Origin: Clostridium tagluense
GTDB taxonomy: Bacteria; Bacillota; Clostridia; Clostridiales; Clostridiaceae
Direction: 5' to 3'
DNA: 64,000 nucleotides
Assembly: GCF_003865095.1 (NCBI RefSeq)
Contig: NZ_BHYK01000005.1
Coordinates: 1-64,000, forward strand
How positions within the stretch are numbered: position 1 is the first letter of the stretch; the number at the start of each line of letters is the position of its first letter. This document shows, piece by piece, positions 8,267 through 18,585 of the stretch. The notes beneath the pieces were generated by a model. The model did no database searches and had not been told where the DNA came from. It saw only the letters and a list, made by a program, of their open reading frames with translations. The position numbers were made by a program, and so were the translations under genes.

Positions 8267-9136
8267 ATGAATATAAAATTCGTTAAGGATGCATTAGAAC
8301 AGTGGATAAGCGATTATTTTGATAATAAGCCTGAAGTTGATAATAGAAATTTTGAAGCAATGATTTATAGTATAAAGGTTGGTGGCAAGAGAGTTAGGCC
8401 AATTTTAATGCTTCTTACATATGATATGTACAAGAGTGATTATAGAGACATAATGCCGTTTGCAGCAGCTCTTGAGATGATTCATACATATTCTCTTATT
8501 CATGATGATCTGCCTAGCATGGACAATGATGATTTGCGTAGAGGAAAGCCCACAAATCACAAAATTTATGGGGAAGCAATAGCTATACTTGCAGGAGATG
8601 GATTATTAAATGAGGCCATGATAATAATGCTAAATCAATGTTTAGATGGAGATTTAAACAAAATTAAAGCAAGTACTGTTATAGCAACTGCTTCTGGATC
8701 TCAAGGAATGATAGCTGGGCAAATTTGCGATATTTTAAGTGAAGGCATCACAATATCCGAGGAAGAGCTTCTTTATATGCATAGAAATAAAACGGGTCAA
8801 CTAATTAAAGCGGCAATAGTGAGTGGTGCAATCCTTGCAAATGCACCGGTGGAAGATTTAGAGGATTTAAGTGACTACGGTGAAAAATTGGGTCTGGCTT
8901 TTCAAATAAAAGATGATATATTGGACGTAATTGGTGACGTTGATATTCTGGGTAAAAATATAAAAGGTGATGAATGCAATAATAAAACAACTTTTATAAC
9001 CATGTATGGCTTAGAAAAATGCAAGGAAAAGTGTAATACTTTAACTCAGGAATGTTTCCAAATATTAAAGAAACTTGAGGTAAATACAAAATATCTAGAA
9101 GAAATTACAGAATTTTTATTGAAAAGGGAATTTTAA
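8267..9136 (+). CDS. ispA: Polyprenyl (farnesyl/geranyl) diphosphate synthase
   Basis: A 289-residue cytosolic isoprenoid chain-elongating enzyme that condenses IPP with allylic diphosphates. The first aspartate-rich motif DDLPSMDNDD is at residues 80-89 and the second, DDILD, at 216-220; GGKRVRP near 39-45 binds IPP. Length and motifs match bacterial IspA/FPP synthase; exact chain length cannot be read from sequence. It follows xseB and precedes dxs, the usual clostridial isoprenoid cluster. The ATG follows GAAGGGATAAA. Confidence 0.93.
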   Translation: MNIKFVKDALEQWISDYFDNKPEVDNRNFEAMIYSIKVGGKRVRPILMLLTYDMYKSDYRDIMPFAAALEMIHTYSLIHDDLPSMDNDDLRRGKPTNHKIYGEAIAILAGDGLLNEAMIIMLNQCLDGDLNKIKASTVIATASGSQGMIAGQICDILSEGITISEEELLYMHRNKTGQLIKAAIVSGAILANAPVEDLEDLSDYGEKLGLAFQIKDDILDVIGDVDILGKNIKGDECNNKTTFITMYGLEKCKEKCNTLTQECFQILKKLEVNTKYLEEITEFLLKREF

Positions 9137-9208
9137 AAATGGGTATATTGGTATTAATGAGAACATTCTAAAATTACACTAAATTGCTTATATAAGTGGA
9201 AATAGCTT

Positions 9209-9237
9209 TTGAATTAAATATTATTATATGATATAAT
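9209..9237 (+). promoter_or_regulatory. Sigma-A-like promoter of dxs
   Basis: TTGAAT (9209-9214), a 17-bp spacer and a perfect TATAAT (9232-9237). It implies that dxs has its own promoter and a leader of about 135 nt that contains a large hairpin. Confidence 0.75.
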
Positions 9238-9350
9238 GTCCCCATAAATGCGGTCAAAATAAAGTCAATGCCTTATTAGTTTTTGGTACATTTCTATTAA
9301 TAGTTTATTATAGTAAGGGTGCATTGATTTTATTTTTGGGGATTTTTAAA
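9238..9350 (+). promoter_or_regulatory. dxs leader with long hairpin and T-tract
   Basis: Between promoter and dxs, 9255-9271 (CAAAATAAAGTCAATGC) pairs with 9321-9338 (GCATTGATTTTATTTTTG) over about 17 bp, and TCCCC at 9239-9243 faces GGGGA at 9338-9342. ATTTTTAAA follows. This resembles a terminator stem in a 5' leader, so transcription attenuation is possible. I do not recognise a known riboswitch. Confidence 0.5.
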
Positions 9351-9380
9351 TATTATAATTAATAAAGAAGGTAGAAAAAT

Positions 9381-11243
9381 ATGAGTAGAATTTTAGATGA
9401 TTTTAATGATATAAATGCAGTGAAAAAAATGTCTATAGAAGAATTAAATATTTTTGCATTGGAAATTAGAAATTTTCTAATTGAAAAAGTTTCTAAAACT
9501 GGAGGGCATTTAGCTTCAAATTTAGGTATAGTAGAATTAACCCTAAGTTTATACAATGTATTTGATTTAGATAGGGATAAAATAATATGGGATGTAGGGC
9601 ACCAATCCTACGTACATAAAATTCTTACAGGGAGAAAAGATAAATTTGATTCACTTAGAAATTTTGATGGACTCAGTGGATTTCCTAAAAGAGAAGAAAG
9701 TAAATATGATATATTTGAATCGGGACATAGTAGCACTTCTATTTCTGCTGGCCTTGGTATGGCAAGAGCTAGAGATCTGCAAGGTAAAGATTACGATGTT
9801 ATTTCAGTAATAGGTGATGGTGCACTTACAGGCGGCATGGCAATGGAGGCTTTAAATGATGTAGGCTTTAGGAAAACTAAAATGATTATTGTACTCAATG
9901 ATAATCAAATGTCTATTTCTAAAAATGTTGGAGGAATATCTAAGTACCTAAGCGGATTTAGAATTGATCCAACTTATAATAGATTAAAAAAAGAAATAAA
10001 TTCTACCCTTAGAAAAATTCCTAGTGTAGGCAATGGTATGGCCAAATCAATTCATAAAATTAAGGATGGAATTAAACAGGTTGTTGTTCCAGGGATGTTA
10101 TTTGAACATATGGGTATAAAATATTTAGGACCTATAGATGGACATGATATTAAAGAAGTAAGTAAGGTTTTAAAGCTAGCTAAAAATATAGAGGGACCAG
10201 TAATTATTCATGTTATAACTAAAAAAGGAAAGGGTTATAAATTTGCTGAAAATCAGCCAGGTAAATATCATGGCGTAGGTCCATTTAACCCCTTAACTGG
10301 AGAGCTATGTGGTGGTTCTAAGGAAAGTTATTCAGATGGATTTGGGGAGCAAATTGCACGCCTTGCAAAGGAAAACAAAAATATAGTGGCAATAACAGCT
10401 GCTATGCCTGAAGGCACTGGGCTAGAGAAGTTCTCAAAACAGTTTCCAACTAGATTTTTTGATGTAGGTATTGCGGAGCAACATGCAGTTACTATGGCAG
10501 CAGGAATGGCATCGCAAGGTTTAAAACCTATTTTTGCAGTTTACTCAACTTTTCTTCAGAGAGCTTATGACCAAATTGTACATGATGTATGTATTCAAAA
10601 GCTACCTGTTATTTTTGCCATAGATAGAGCTGGTATAGTTGGTCAAGATGGAGAGACACACCAAGGCATATTTGATTTATCCTACTTATCTCATATTCCT
10701 AATATGACAATCATGGCTCCAAAATGTATCAGTGAACTTAAGTCAATGCTCACTTTTGCAGTTAAACAAGATTATCCAATTGCTATAAGATATCCTAGGG
10801 GAGGAGACAATCCCAATGTTAGCATGTCTTCTATTCAAAATTTTAAAAGAGGGAAATGGGAGATTCTTTTCCAAGGCGGTAAAATAGCCTTAGTAGCTAC
10901 AGGCAAAATGGTCCAAAATGCTGTTTTAGTTAGAGAAAAACTGAAAGACATGGGGGTAGAAGTTACAGTAATTAATGCCTGCTTTATTAAGCCCATTGAT
11001 GAAGCACTAATTTCAGAATTAGTCCATAAAAAATATTCAATAGTAACTATAGAAGATAATATTGTACATGGAGGATTAGGTTCCTTAGTACTAGAATATG
11101 TAAATACACTTGAAGAGAAAACAAAGGTTATTAATTTAGGGTTTAAAGATGAATTTATTCCTCATGGAACAGTTGATATATTATATAAATTATATAAACT
11201 AGACGCTTCTGGAATTTTCCAAAGCATTCTAAAGTTAATTTAA
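9381..11243 (+). CDS. dxs: 1-deoxy-D-xylulose-5-phosphate synthase
   Basis: A 620-residue thiamine-diphosphate enzyme joining pyruvate and glyceraldehyde-3-phosphate, the first step of the MEP isoprenoid pathway. The TPP-binding motif runs from [14 protein letters not shown] (about residue 150) to NDNQMSIS. The central transketolase part shows [17 protein letters not shown] and the C-terminal part is complete. Length is normal. The ATG follows GAAGGTAGAAAAAT. It is followed by the tlyA-type gene after 35 bp. Confidence 0.96.
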   Translation: MSRILDDFNDINAVKKMSIEELNIFALEIRNFLIEKVSKTGGHLASNLGIVELTLSLYNVFDLDRDKIIWDVGHQSYVHKILTGRKDKFDSLRNFDGLSGFPKREESKYDIFESGHSSTSISAGLGMARARDLQGKDYDVISVIGDGALTGGMAMEALNDVGFRKTKMIIVLNDNQMSISKNVGGISKYLSGFRIDPTYNRLKKEINSTLRKIPSVGNGMAKSIHKIKDGIKQVVVPGMLFEHMGIKYLGPIDGHDIKEVSKVLKLAKNIEGPVIIHVITKKGKGYKFAENQPGKYHGVGPFNPLTGELCGGSKESYSDGFGEQIARLAKENKNIVAITAAMPEGTGLEKFSKQFPTRFFDVGIAEQHAVTMAAGMASQGLKPIFAVYSTFLQRAYDQIVHDVCIQKLPVIFAIDRAGIVGQDGETHQGIFDLSYLSHIPNMTIMAPKCISELKSMLTFAVKQDYPIAIRYPRGGDNPNVSMSSIQNFKRGKWEILFQGGKIALVATGKMVQNAVLVREKLKDMGVEVTVINACFIKPIDEALISELVHKKYSIVTIEDNIVHGGLGSLVLEYVNTLEEKTKVINLGFKDEFIPHGTVDILYKLYKLDASGIFQSILKLI

Positions 11244-11278
11244 ACAATCCACTTTAGTGGATTTATAAGGAGTTTTTC

Positions 11279-12109
11279 ATGATAGAAAATAAAGAGAGAA
11301 TAGAAAATAAAGAGAGATTAGATGTTCTTGTAGTCCAAAGGGGAATTTTGTTTTCTAGAGAAAGAGCAAAGGAAAATATTATTGCTGGTAATATATTTGT
11401 GGATGGAATTATAACTCGCAAATACGGAAAAAAAATAGATTTATCATCCAAGATTGAATTTATTGGAGAAGATATTCCTTATGTAAGCCGAGGTGGATTA
11501 AAACTAAAAAAGGCTATAGACTCCTTTCACATTGACCTTAAAGATAAAGTGTGCCTGGACATAGGAGCATCCACAGGAGGGTTTACAGACTGCATGCTTT
11601 TGCATGGGGCATGCAGAGTATACTCTATAGATGTTGGAACCGACCAATTAGATGAAAAGTTGCGATGCGACGCGCGAGTAGTTTCAATGGAAAATACAAA
11701 CATAAGGTATTTAAGCCTGGATAGTATAGGGGAACTTGCCGACTTTGCAAGTATAGATGTGTCCTTTATATCACTGGAAAAAGTTATTCCAAATTTGCTG
11801 GGCCTATTAAAAAATAATGCAAGTGTTGTAGCATTATTAAAGCCACAATTTGAAGTAGGCGTAGGCAAAGTTAATAAAAAAGGTGTAGTTAAAAAACAGA
11901 GTGAACACATAGAGGTAATAACTAGAGTAATAAACTTTTTGAAATGTCTTAATGTAAATGTTATCAATATTGATTACTCATCAATAAAAGGACCTAATGG
12001 TAATATTGAATATTTAATTTATTTTACAAAATCTAAAGATCACTATGTGAATTTTGTGATGGAAAATATAGAGCTATTAGTTAGTAATGCCCATAAGAAT
12101 CTAGATTAG
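11279..12109 (+). CDS. tlyA: TlyA family rRNA 2'-O-methyltransferase / hemolysin-like protein
   Basis: A 276-residue protein with an N-terminal S4 RNA-binding domain (RLDVLVVQRGILFSRERAKE, about residues 13-70) followed by an FtsJ-like Rossmann methyltransferase domain with CLDIGASTGGFTDCML and ALLKPQFEVG. TlyA methylates ribosomal RNA at ribose 2'-OH in studied bacteria; the target here is not shown. The first codons repeat ENKER twice. The start follows AAGGAGTTTTTC. It stands between dxs and nadK, as in many clostridia. Confidence 0.92.
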   Translation: MIENKERIENKERLDVLVVQRGILFSRERAKENIIAGNIFVDGIITRKYGKKIDLSSKIEFIGEDIPYVSRGGLKLKKAIDSFHIDLKDKVCLDIGASTGGFTDCMLLHGACRVYSIDVGTDQLDEKLRCDARVVSMENTNIRYLSLDSIGELADFASIDVSFISLEKVIPNLLGLLKNNASVVALLKPQFEVGVGKVNKKGVVKKQSEHIEVITRVINFLKCLNVNVINIDYSSIKGPNGNIEYLIYFTKSKDHYVNFVMENIELLVSNAHKNLD

Positions 12110-12169
12110 TGGCAGGGCAAGCAAAAATTAATAGTCCATATTTGCTATAGAGAAGGGCAAGGAGGAACT

Positions 12170-13051
12170 ATGAAAAGCATTGGCATTAATATAAATACCA
12201 CAAAGGATAAAGATGGCAAAATAATTAAACATGTAAAAAATATTATTAGCAAATATATTGATGAAACTAATATATTCATGTTTAAAGATTCAATTGGCCT
12301 TGAAAATATAAAACATAACGATTTAGATATTATTATAGCCTTAGGTGGAGATGGAACTATTTTGAGAACATCAAGAAATCTAAATAACTATAATATTCCA
12401 ATACTCGGGGTGAATATAGGCAATTTGGGCTTTCTTTCCAGTGTGGAGCTTCTAGAATTTGAAAAGGCCATGAAAAGATTTATTGAAGATGATTATTATG
12501 TAGAAGATAGAATGATTCTTAATTGCACATTACCTGGTAGAACAAGACATGAAGAGTATACTGCTTTAAATGATATAGTAGTATCAAAGGGAACACTAGC
12601 AAGAGTTGTTAAATATGAACTTTACATAGATAATAAATTCTATATTGATTTTACAGGAGATGGACTTATAATTGCTACACCAACAGGATCTACAGCATAT
12701 TCATTATCTGCTGGTGGGCCTATAATTTATCCGAATCTAGATGTTATAGCTGTAACACCTATTTGCCCATTGTCACTATCCATGAGAACTATAGTGCTGG
12801 ACTGTAAAAGTGAAATAGCTATAAATATAAAATGTGAACATGAAAGCATATTTTTGACACTAGATGGACAACGCGCAATAAAGTTAAATAATTATGAGAA
12901 AATATTAGTAAGTGTTTCAAATAAAAAATGTAGATTGGTTAAATTTAATGATTATAATTATTTTGAAATCTTAAGAAAAAAAATAATTTCTAGAACTACA
13001 GATTGTGAAGGGGATAAAAATGAAGATTGCACGTCATGCGAAAATAATTGA
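12170..13051 (+). CDS. nadK: NAD kinase
   Basis: A 293-residue cytosolic kinase that phosphorylates NAD to NADP. The hallmark GGDGTILR is at about residues 62-69, NDIVVSKG at about 142, and TGDGLIIATPTGSTAYSLSAGGP follows at about 163. A cysteine-rich tail (CEGDKNEDCTSCENN) extends the C-terminus. The ATG follows AAGGAGGAACT. Its last 32 bases overlap the start of argR. Confidence 0.95.
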   Translation: MKSIGININTTKDKDGKIIKHVKNIISKYIDETNIFMFKDSIGLENIKHNDLDIIIALGGDGTILRTSRNLNNYNIPILGVNIGNLGFLSSVELLEFEKAMKRFIEDDYYVEDRMILNCTLPGRTRHEEYTALNDIVVSKGTLARVVKYELYIDNKFYIDFTGDGLIIATPTGSTAYSLSAGGPIIYPNLDVIAVTPICPLSLSMRTIVLDCKSEIAINIKCEHESIFLTLDGQRAIKLNNYEKILVSVSNKKCRLVKFNDYNYFEILRKKIISRTTDCEGDKNEDCTSCENN

Positions 13052-13472
13052 AATCATTCAGGTAAAAGAAGTTGAAACACAAGAGCAGTTAGCAGAAGAA
13101 CTAAGAAGTAAAGGTTTTGATATTACTCAAGCAACAGTATCAAGAGACATAAAAGAGCTAAAATTAATTAAGGTTATGAATTCACATGGAACTCACAAAT
13201 ATGCTACTACTTCTCCAGAGGATAGTTTCTTATCAAATAAATTGGTTAATATTTTTTGTCAAACCGTTATATATGTTGACAATGTAGATAAATTTATAGT
13301 ACTTAAAACTATATCTGGAGCGGCTCCAGCTGCTGCTGAAGCTTTAGATTCTTTGAAATTCAATGGTATTGTAGGAACTTTAGCTGGGGATAACACTGTT
13401 TTTATTTTAGCTAGAAATGAAGAAGATACTAAAGTAATAGTTCAAAAAATCAAAAAAATGATTAACGTATAG
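13020..13472 (+). CDS. argR: Arginine repressor ArgR/AhrC
   Basis: A 150-residue regulator with an N-terminal winged helix (ITQATVSRDIKELKLIKV, about residues 38-55) and a C-terminal arginine-binding hexamerisation domain with SGAAPAAAEALDSL and GTLAGDNTVFIL. It represses arginine biosynthesis and activates catabolism in relatives. The ATG at 13020 is preferred because GAAGGGGATAAAA precedes it and the family starts MKIARHAKI; an in-frame start at 13005 is less likely. It lies directly upstream of recN, a conserved pairing. Confidence 0.95.
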   Translation: MKIARHAKIIEIIQVKEVETQEQLAEELRSKGFDITQATVSRDIKELKLIKVMNSHGTHKYATTSPEDSFLSNKLVNIFCQTVIYVDNVDKFIVLKTISGAAPAAAEALDSLKFNGIVGTLAGDNTVFILARNEEDTKVIVQKIKKMINV

Positions 13473-13483
13473 GAGGAATTAGT

Positions 13484-15172
13484 ATGCTCCTACAATTAAA
13501 TATTATAAATTTTGCTCTAATTGAAAATTTAAGTATTAATTTTGAAGGGGGATTTAACGTGCTTTCTGGTGAAACAGGAGCAGGAAAATCAATTTTGATT
13601 GATGCTATAAATTATGTGTTAGGTGGGAAATTTAATAAAAGCACAATTAGGACGGGGGAAGACAAAACTTATGTTGAAGCCATATTTACCATCGATAATA
13701 AAAATAACAAAAATGCATTAGATGAGATGGAAATTGATTATGAAGACATGGTAATTGTAAGTCGGGAAACATTTCAATCTGGAAAAAGTATTGCTAAAGT
13801 TAATGGTAAATCATTGCTACTATCAAAGATTAAATATATTAGTAAGACCTTACTTGATATTCATGGTCAACATGATAATCATAATTTATTAGATAGTGCT
13901 AATCATATATTTTATGTAGATTCCTTTGGTGATGATAAGATTAATGTGGTTCTTTCAAGATATAATGAGAAATATGTAAGGCTCACCCAGATTAAAAACA
14001 AGATTCACAAACTTGAAGGAAATGAAGGAGAACGTGCAAAGCGAATTGATTTCTTAAATTACCAAATAGAAGAAATTAAAAGTGTTAATATAAAAATTGG
14101 TGAGGACACAGAACTTTTAGAAAAATATGCAATCCTTAGTAATGCAGAAAAATTAGAGAAGCATCTATCAAAAAGTTATGGATTGTTATATATTAACGAT
14201 GAGGAAAGTACCTCTGTTTTTTACAATTTAGCTATAGCTATTAAGGAACTCCGGACCATAGAAAAACATATGGAAAAGATAAAAACAATTACAGACTCAA
14301 TAGAAGAAAGCTACTATAATATAGAAGAAAATATTGCAGACCTTCGAAACTTAAAAGAGACAATTTACTATGATGAAAAAGAATTGGAATATTTAAATAG
14401 CAGAATAAACCAAATTAATATTTGCAAGAGGAAATATGGACCCACTATTGAAGAAATTTATGAATATAAAGAAAAAATTGAAACTGAATATGAAGAATTA
14501 ACTAATAGTGATGAAATAATTACTGGTCTTCAAAAAGAAAAAGCAGAGTATGAGCGTGAAATGAGAATTTTAGGCAGTGAAATTCATGAAATTAGATGTG
14601 ATATTTCAAAAGAGCTCCAAGACAAAATAAAGGATGAATTAAATTATATTGGACTTGAAAAAAGCAAATTCTATATAGAAGTAAAATTAGAAAATGAATT
14701 TTATGAAAATGGATGTGATAGGGTTCAATTTTGTATATCTACAAACCCAGGAGAACCACTTAGCCCACTTGCGGATATTGTGTCTGGAGGAGAGCTATCA
14801 CGTATAATGCTTGCACTGAAAACAGTATTCGTTGATAAGGATGAAATACCTACTGTTATATTTGATGAAATAGATACTGGTATTAGTGGTAGAATTGCAC
14901 AATGTGTGGCAGAAAAAATGTATTTAATATCTAAAAACCATCAAATTTTTTGCGTAACTCATTTGCCACAAATAGCTAGTATGGCGGATACAAATTATTT
15001 AATATCTAAAAATGTTAAAAATGATAAAACTTATACTAATATTATAAAAATGAATGATGGTGAAAAACAACAGGAAATAGCTAGAATGATAGGTGGTACC
15101 GAGGTTACAAAATTAACTTTAGAAAATTCTAAAGAAATGATAAATATGGCAAAAAAACAAAAGTTACTTTAG
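13484..15172 (+). CDS. recN: DNA repair protein RecN
   Basis: A 562-residue SMC-like ATPase for double-strand-break repair. It has Walker A GETGAGKSI near residue 30, the motif DIHGQHDNHNLL, two coiled-coil arms (about residues 150-370), the signature SGGELSRIMLALK and Walker B IFDEIDTGISGR. Length is normal. The ATG follows AGGAGGAATTAGT. A strong terminator follows at 15221. Confidence 0.96.
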   Translation: MLLQLNIINFALIENLSINFEGGFNVLSGETGAGKSILIDAINYVLGGKFNKSTIRTGEDKTYVEAIFTIDNKNNKNALDEMEIDYEDMVIVSRETFQSGKSIAKVNGKSLLLSKIKYISKTLLDIHGQHDNHNLLDSANHIFYVDSFGDDKINVVLSRYNEKYVRLTQIKNKIHKLEGNEGERAKRIDFLNYQIEEIKSVNIKIGEDTELLEKYAILSNAEKLEKHLSKSYGLLYINDEESTSVFYNLAIAIKELRTIEKHMEKIKTITDSIEESYYNIEENIADLRNLKETIYYDEKELEYLNSRINQINICKRKYGPTIEEIYEYKEKIETEYEELTNSDEIITGLQKEKAEYEREMRILGSEIHEIRCDISKELQDKIKDELNYIGLEKSKFYIEVKLENEFYENGCDRVQFCISTNPGEPLSPLADIVSGGELSRIMLALKTVFVDKDEIPTVIFDEIDTGISGRIAQCVAEKMYLISKNHQIFCVTHLPQIASMADTNYLISKNVKNDKTYTNIIKMNDGEKQQEIARMIGGTEVTKLTLENSKEMINMAKKQKLL

Positions 15173-15513
15173 TTTTTGTCTTTATAAAATAATGTAGTAA
15201 TAAAAATAGGTTTATAGGAAAAAATAAAGTTATCAGTGAAAAATTTCACTGATAACTTTATTTTTTTATAATTTTATTCTTTTAAAAATATACCCCATAA
15301 GAAAATAATGTTGGAATATCTATAATAATAAATTTTAAGCTATATAATTTATAAAGAAATGTGAAAATAATTGAAATACTGAACAATTTTTTTAATTTAT
15401 GATAAATTAGTTTTCAATCTATGTCTTTAACTATTATTGAATTAATGTTATAGCATAATGTAAAGAATTCGAGGGTAACTTAAACTCATAACTATAAGAA
15501 GGAGGTAAAGCAC
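15173..15513 (+). other. Intergenic region between recN and spoIVB
   Basis: 341 bp, very A+T-rich, with no gene. It holds the recN terminator (15221-15268) and must hold the spoIVB promoter. CATAATG at 15454-15460 resembles a forespore sigma -10, but I find no convincing matching -35. Confidence 0.5.
15221..15268 (+). terminator. Intrinsic terminator after recN
   Basis: A near-perfect stem of about 20 bp around TTATCAGTGAAA/TTTCACTGATAA with a very short loop, followed by TTTTTTTAT. Confidence 0.9.
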
Positions 15514-16737
15514 ATGAAGAAAAGATTAAATTTAATATGCTGGATTATGACACCTATAGTAATTATTGCTTTAAATTTATATTTTAAAACTCAAAATAAT
15601 ATCGCTCCTATATTTAATATACCAATGAAAAATTTATATTCTAGTCAAATTCCAAAAGTTAATGGAGGCAAAGACAATATTTTTACCAATTCCTATGTAA
15701 CTGAGAAAAGTAAAGATCGAGATTTAAATCCTTCAAAGCTTATAGAAACTAAATCTACTTTTGTGCAAGAAAATGAAGAAATCATGGTTTATCCAGGAGG
15801 ACAACCAATTGGTGTCAAATTGAATATTAAAGGTGTCTTAGTAGTAGCTTTATCTGATATTGATAGCAGTAATGGCAAAATAGCAAGTCCAGCGGCAACT
15901 TCAGGTGTGCAAATAGGAGATAGTATAATAAAAATAAATGATATTGAAATAAATCATGCAGAAGATGTAACAAGATTTGTAAATAGGGAAGATAATTCAG
16001 AAATCACTCTTAAAGTACAGCGAAAAAATAATGCAAACACTTTTGAAATCAAGGTTAAACCTGCGGTTGATTCTAAAGATGGGAAAAGAAAAATAGGACT
16101 ATGGGTAAGGGATTCAACAGCCGGCGTTGGAACATTAACTTTATATGATGATAAAACTAAAAAATTTGCAGCGCTTGGACACCCTATTACAGATGCAGAT
16201 ACTGGAACAATACTAAGTGTCAGTAATGGTGTAATTGTATCATCTAATATTGCATCTATAAAAAAAGGAACAAAAGGAAATCCAGGAGAATTAAGAGGGG
16301 TTTTTATAGATGAAAATAAAATTAAAGGGCAGATAATAAATAATACAGAATGTGGTATATTTGGGAATGGAACTAAAAGCCTTATAAATAGTAAATTTAA
16401 TAAGCCTATGAAAATAGGTCTAAGAAATGAAATTAAAGAAGGGAAAGCTGAAATTCTAACTACTATAAATGGTAGTGAACCTGAATTGTTCCAAATAGAA
16501 ATTCAGAAATTATTACCTCAAAATACATCTGGATCTAAAAGCATGGTTATTAAAATTACGGATCCTAGGCTTCTAGAAAAAACTGGAGGTATAGTGCAAG
16601 GTATGAGCGGCAGTCCAATAATTCAAAGCAATAAAATTATTGGAGCGGTTACCCACGTTTTAATTAATAAGCCTGATATGGGATATGGGATATATATAGA
16701 GTGGATGCTTAAAGATGCAGGTATATTATCAAAATAA
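15514..16737 (+). CDS. spoIVB: Stage IV sporulation protein B (S55 peptidase)
   Basis: A 407-residue forespore-secreted serine protease that triggers pro-sigma-K processing in Bacillus. It has one N-terminal membrane anchor (about residues 7-24), a PDZ domain (about 95-185) and the S55 catalytic region with histidine in FAALGHPITD (about 224) and serine in QGMSGSPIIQ (about 366). The ATG follows AGAAGGAGGTAAAGCAC. It is immediately upstream of spo0A, the classic order. Confidence 0.95.
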   Translation: MKKRLNLICWIMTPIVIIALNLYFKTQNNIAPIFNIPMKNLYSSQIPKVNGGKDNIFTNSYVTEKSKDRDLNPSKLIETKSTFVQENEEIMVYPGGQPIGVKLNIKGVLVVALSDIDSSNGKIASPAATSGVQIGDSIIKINDIEINHAEDVTRFVNREDNSEITLKVQRKNNANTFEIKVKPAVDSKDGKRKIGLWVRDSTAGVGTLTLYDDKTKKFAALGHPITDADTGTILSVSNGVIVSSNIASIKKGTKGNPGELRGVFIDENKIKGQIINNTECGIFGNGTKSLINSKFNKPMKIGLRNEIKEGKAEILTTINGSEPELFQIEIQKLLPQNTSGSKSMVIKITDPRLLEKTGGIVQGMSGSPIIQSNKIIGAVTHVLINKPDMGYGIYIEWMLKDAGILSK

Positions 16738-16781
16738 CTAGCAATTTTAAAAAAAAAGAGGTAAAATAGAGATTAACAGGT

Positions 16782-16812
16782 AAAGGATAGCAAATGCTAT
16801 CTTTTATTTTAT
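16782..16812 (+). terminator. Intrinsic terminator after spoIVB
   Basis: AAAGGATAGCA (16782-16792) pairs with TGCTATCTTTT with a 2-nt apex, then TATTTT. Confidence 0.75.
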
Positions 16813-16876
16813 GAATAATAATAAATATTTATTTATTTGTAATTTTTTTCAATATTAGAATGAATTAAGATTCTTT

Positions 16877-16883
16877 TGTCGAA
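16877..16883 (+). promoter_or_regulatory. 0A box upstream of spo0A
   Basis: TGTCGAA, a perfect Spo0A-binding core, lies 58 bp before the spo0A start and just upstream of a TATAAT at 16886-16891. This is consistent with autoregulation of spo0A, as in other spore-formers. Confidence 0.7.
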
Positions 16884-16940
16884 TTTATAATTTGTTAAGT
16901 TATGGGAAATGATAATTTATTTGTAAGGGGGAGTTATAAT

Positions 16941-17756
16941 ATGGAAGAACCTAGAATTAGTGTACTTATTGCAGATGATAATAAAGAATTCTGTAATATA
17001 TTAAATGATTATTTGTTAAGTCAAAGGGATATTGTGGTTACAGGCATTGCAAAAGACGGAATAGAAGCTCTCAAATTAATAAAGGAGAGAAAACCTGATT
17101 TAGTAGTACTAGATATAATAATGCCTCATTTAGATGGTCTTGGTGTACTAGAGAGATTAGGTAGCATGGATCTTGATCCAATACCTAAAATAATAGTATT
17201 ATCGGCGGTAGGTCAAGATAAAATAACGCAAAGAGCCATTACTTTGGGAGCAGATTATTATGTAGTAAAACCTTTCGATATGGATGTTTTTACAAAACGA
17301 ATAAGACAGATGTTTAATAATACAATCTCTAGTGATAGCAGTAAGAAATCAATCTCTTTTATTGACACAACTGAACCTAGAAAAAGTAATCGCAATGAAC
17401 CAATGGATTTAGAAGCTGAAATCACAAGTATAATTCATGAAATTGGTGTTCCAGCTCATATTAAAGGATATATGTATCTAAGAGAAGCAATAACTATGGT
17501 AGTAAACGATATTGAACTTTTATCTGCAGTAACAAAAGAATTATATCCATCTATTGCTAAAAAATTCAATACAACTGCTAGTAGGGTAGAAAGAGCAATA
17601 AGGCATGCTATAGAAGTAGCATGGGGTCGTGGTCAAGTGGAAACTATAAATAAGATATTTGGGTACACCATACATAATGCTAAAGGTAAACCCACAAATA
17701 GCGAGTTTATAGCTATGGTAGCTGATAAGCTAAGATTACAAAATAGAGTAAGTTAA
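16941..17756 (+). CDS. spo0A: Sporulation master regulator Spo0A
   Basis: A 271-residue response regulator. The receiver domain (about 1-125) has the acidic pair D12-D13, the phosphoacceptor D58 in VVLDIIMPH and K110 in VVKPFD. The C-terminal Spo0A DNA-binding domain (about 155-271) includes the recognition-helix region [21 protein letters not shown]. It starts sporulation by binding 0A boxes. The ATG at 16941 is chosen because AAGGGGGAGTTATAAT precedes it; an in-frame start at 16902 lacks a site. A 0A box lies upstream. Confidence 0.97.
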   Translation: MEEPRISVLIADDNKEFCNILNDYLLSQRDIVVTGIAKDGIEALKLIKERKPDLVVLDIIMPHLDGLGVLERLGSMDLDPIPKIIVLSAVGQDKITQRAITLGADYYVVKPFDMDVFTKRIRQMFNNTISSDSSKKSISFIDTTEPRKSNRNEPMDLEAEITSIIHEIGVPAHIKGYMYLREAITMVVNDIELLSAVTKELYPSIAKKFNTTASRVERAIRHAIEVAWGRGQVETINKIFGYTIHNAKGKPTNSEFIAMVADKLRLQNRVS

Positions 17757-17760
17757 TTAA

Positions 17761-17806
17761 AAATATAACCTATGTGCACTATGCACATAGGTTATATTTT
17801 TTTAAT
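17761..17806 (+). terminator. Intrinsic terminator after spo0A
   Basis: A perfect 18-bp stem (17761-17778 with 17782-17799) with a 3-nt loop and a T-tract, starting 4 bp after the stop. Confidence 0.92.
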
Positions 17807-17934
17807 AAGAAAATAATCTTAAACTAAGTAGGCATATAACACTCTTCCTTATCATAAATATGAAATAAGTTAATTTTATAATTAATTATGATACTAATAA
17901 ATAAGAAAAATGATTAACAAAGGGGGATTAATTT

Positions 17935-18585
17935 ATGTCATCTAATACACTAATAAGTAATATAAACAAACACATACAAGAAAATTTTTGGCTATATATT
18001 ATAAGTATTCTTTGTGTATTTACAGGTATAATTTTAGGAATCTATAGTGTGAAATACATGGGGGAAATTGAACAAAATGATTTAGTAAATTATTTGATGA
18101 ATTTTATTGACCCTTCTAATACAAGTGGCATAAGTTATAAATTAATATTCTTCCAATCACTTAAAAATAATCTACCTGTGATTATTTTTCTTTGGTTTTT
18201 AGGTTTAACTATTGTGGGAATACCAATAATCATAATTATTGATTTACTAAAGGGATTTACAGTTGGATTTACATTTAGTTTTATGATTAGTGGACTTGGA
18301 AAAAGTGGGATTGGAATGGCAGTACTAGGAGTTCTGCCTCAAAATTTGATTTATATTCCATGCATTATTTTCGCATCTGTAGTATCAATGGAATTTTCTA
18401 TAATGCTACTTAAAGACAAGTTTAATAAACAATGGACAAGTAGTATATCTAGCAGAATAATATATTATAGCGCAATATTTATTGTACTAATAGCATTCTT
18501 GTTTATAGGTATAATTATAGAATCTTATATTGCACCCTATTTCATAAAAAATCTTATTAATGGTCTTGGGAGCGTAAGTAAATGA
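17935..18585 (+). CDS. spoIIM: Stage II sporulation protein M
   Basis: A 216-residue polytopic membrane protein with about five helices and a hydrophilic loop after the first, matching the SpoIIM family of the DMP engulfment machinery (SpoIID-SpoIIM-SpoIIP). The stretch FDLLKGFTVGFTFSF-like segment near residues 101-118 is typical. The ATG follows AAAGGGGGATTAATTT. Its stop overlaps the start of a 74-codon gene (ATGA), so the two are probably coupled. Confidence 0.9.
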   Translation: MSSNTLISNINKHIQENFWLYIISILCVFTGIILGIYSVKYMGEIEQNDLVNYLMNFIDPSNTSGISYKLIFFQSLKNNLPVIIFLWFLGLTIVGIPIIIIIDLLKGFTVGFTFSFMISGLGKSGIGMAVLGVLPQNLIYIPCIIFASVVSMEFSIMLLKDKFNKQWTSSISSRIIYYSAIFIVLIAFLFIGIIIESYIAPYFIKNLINGLGSVSK

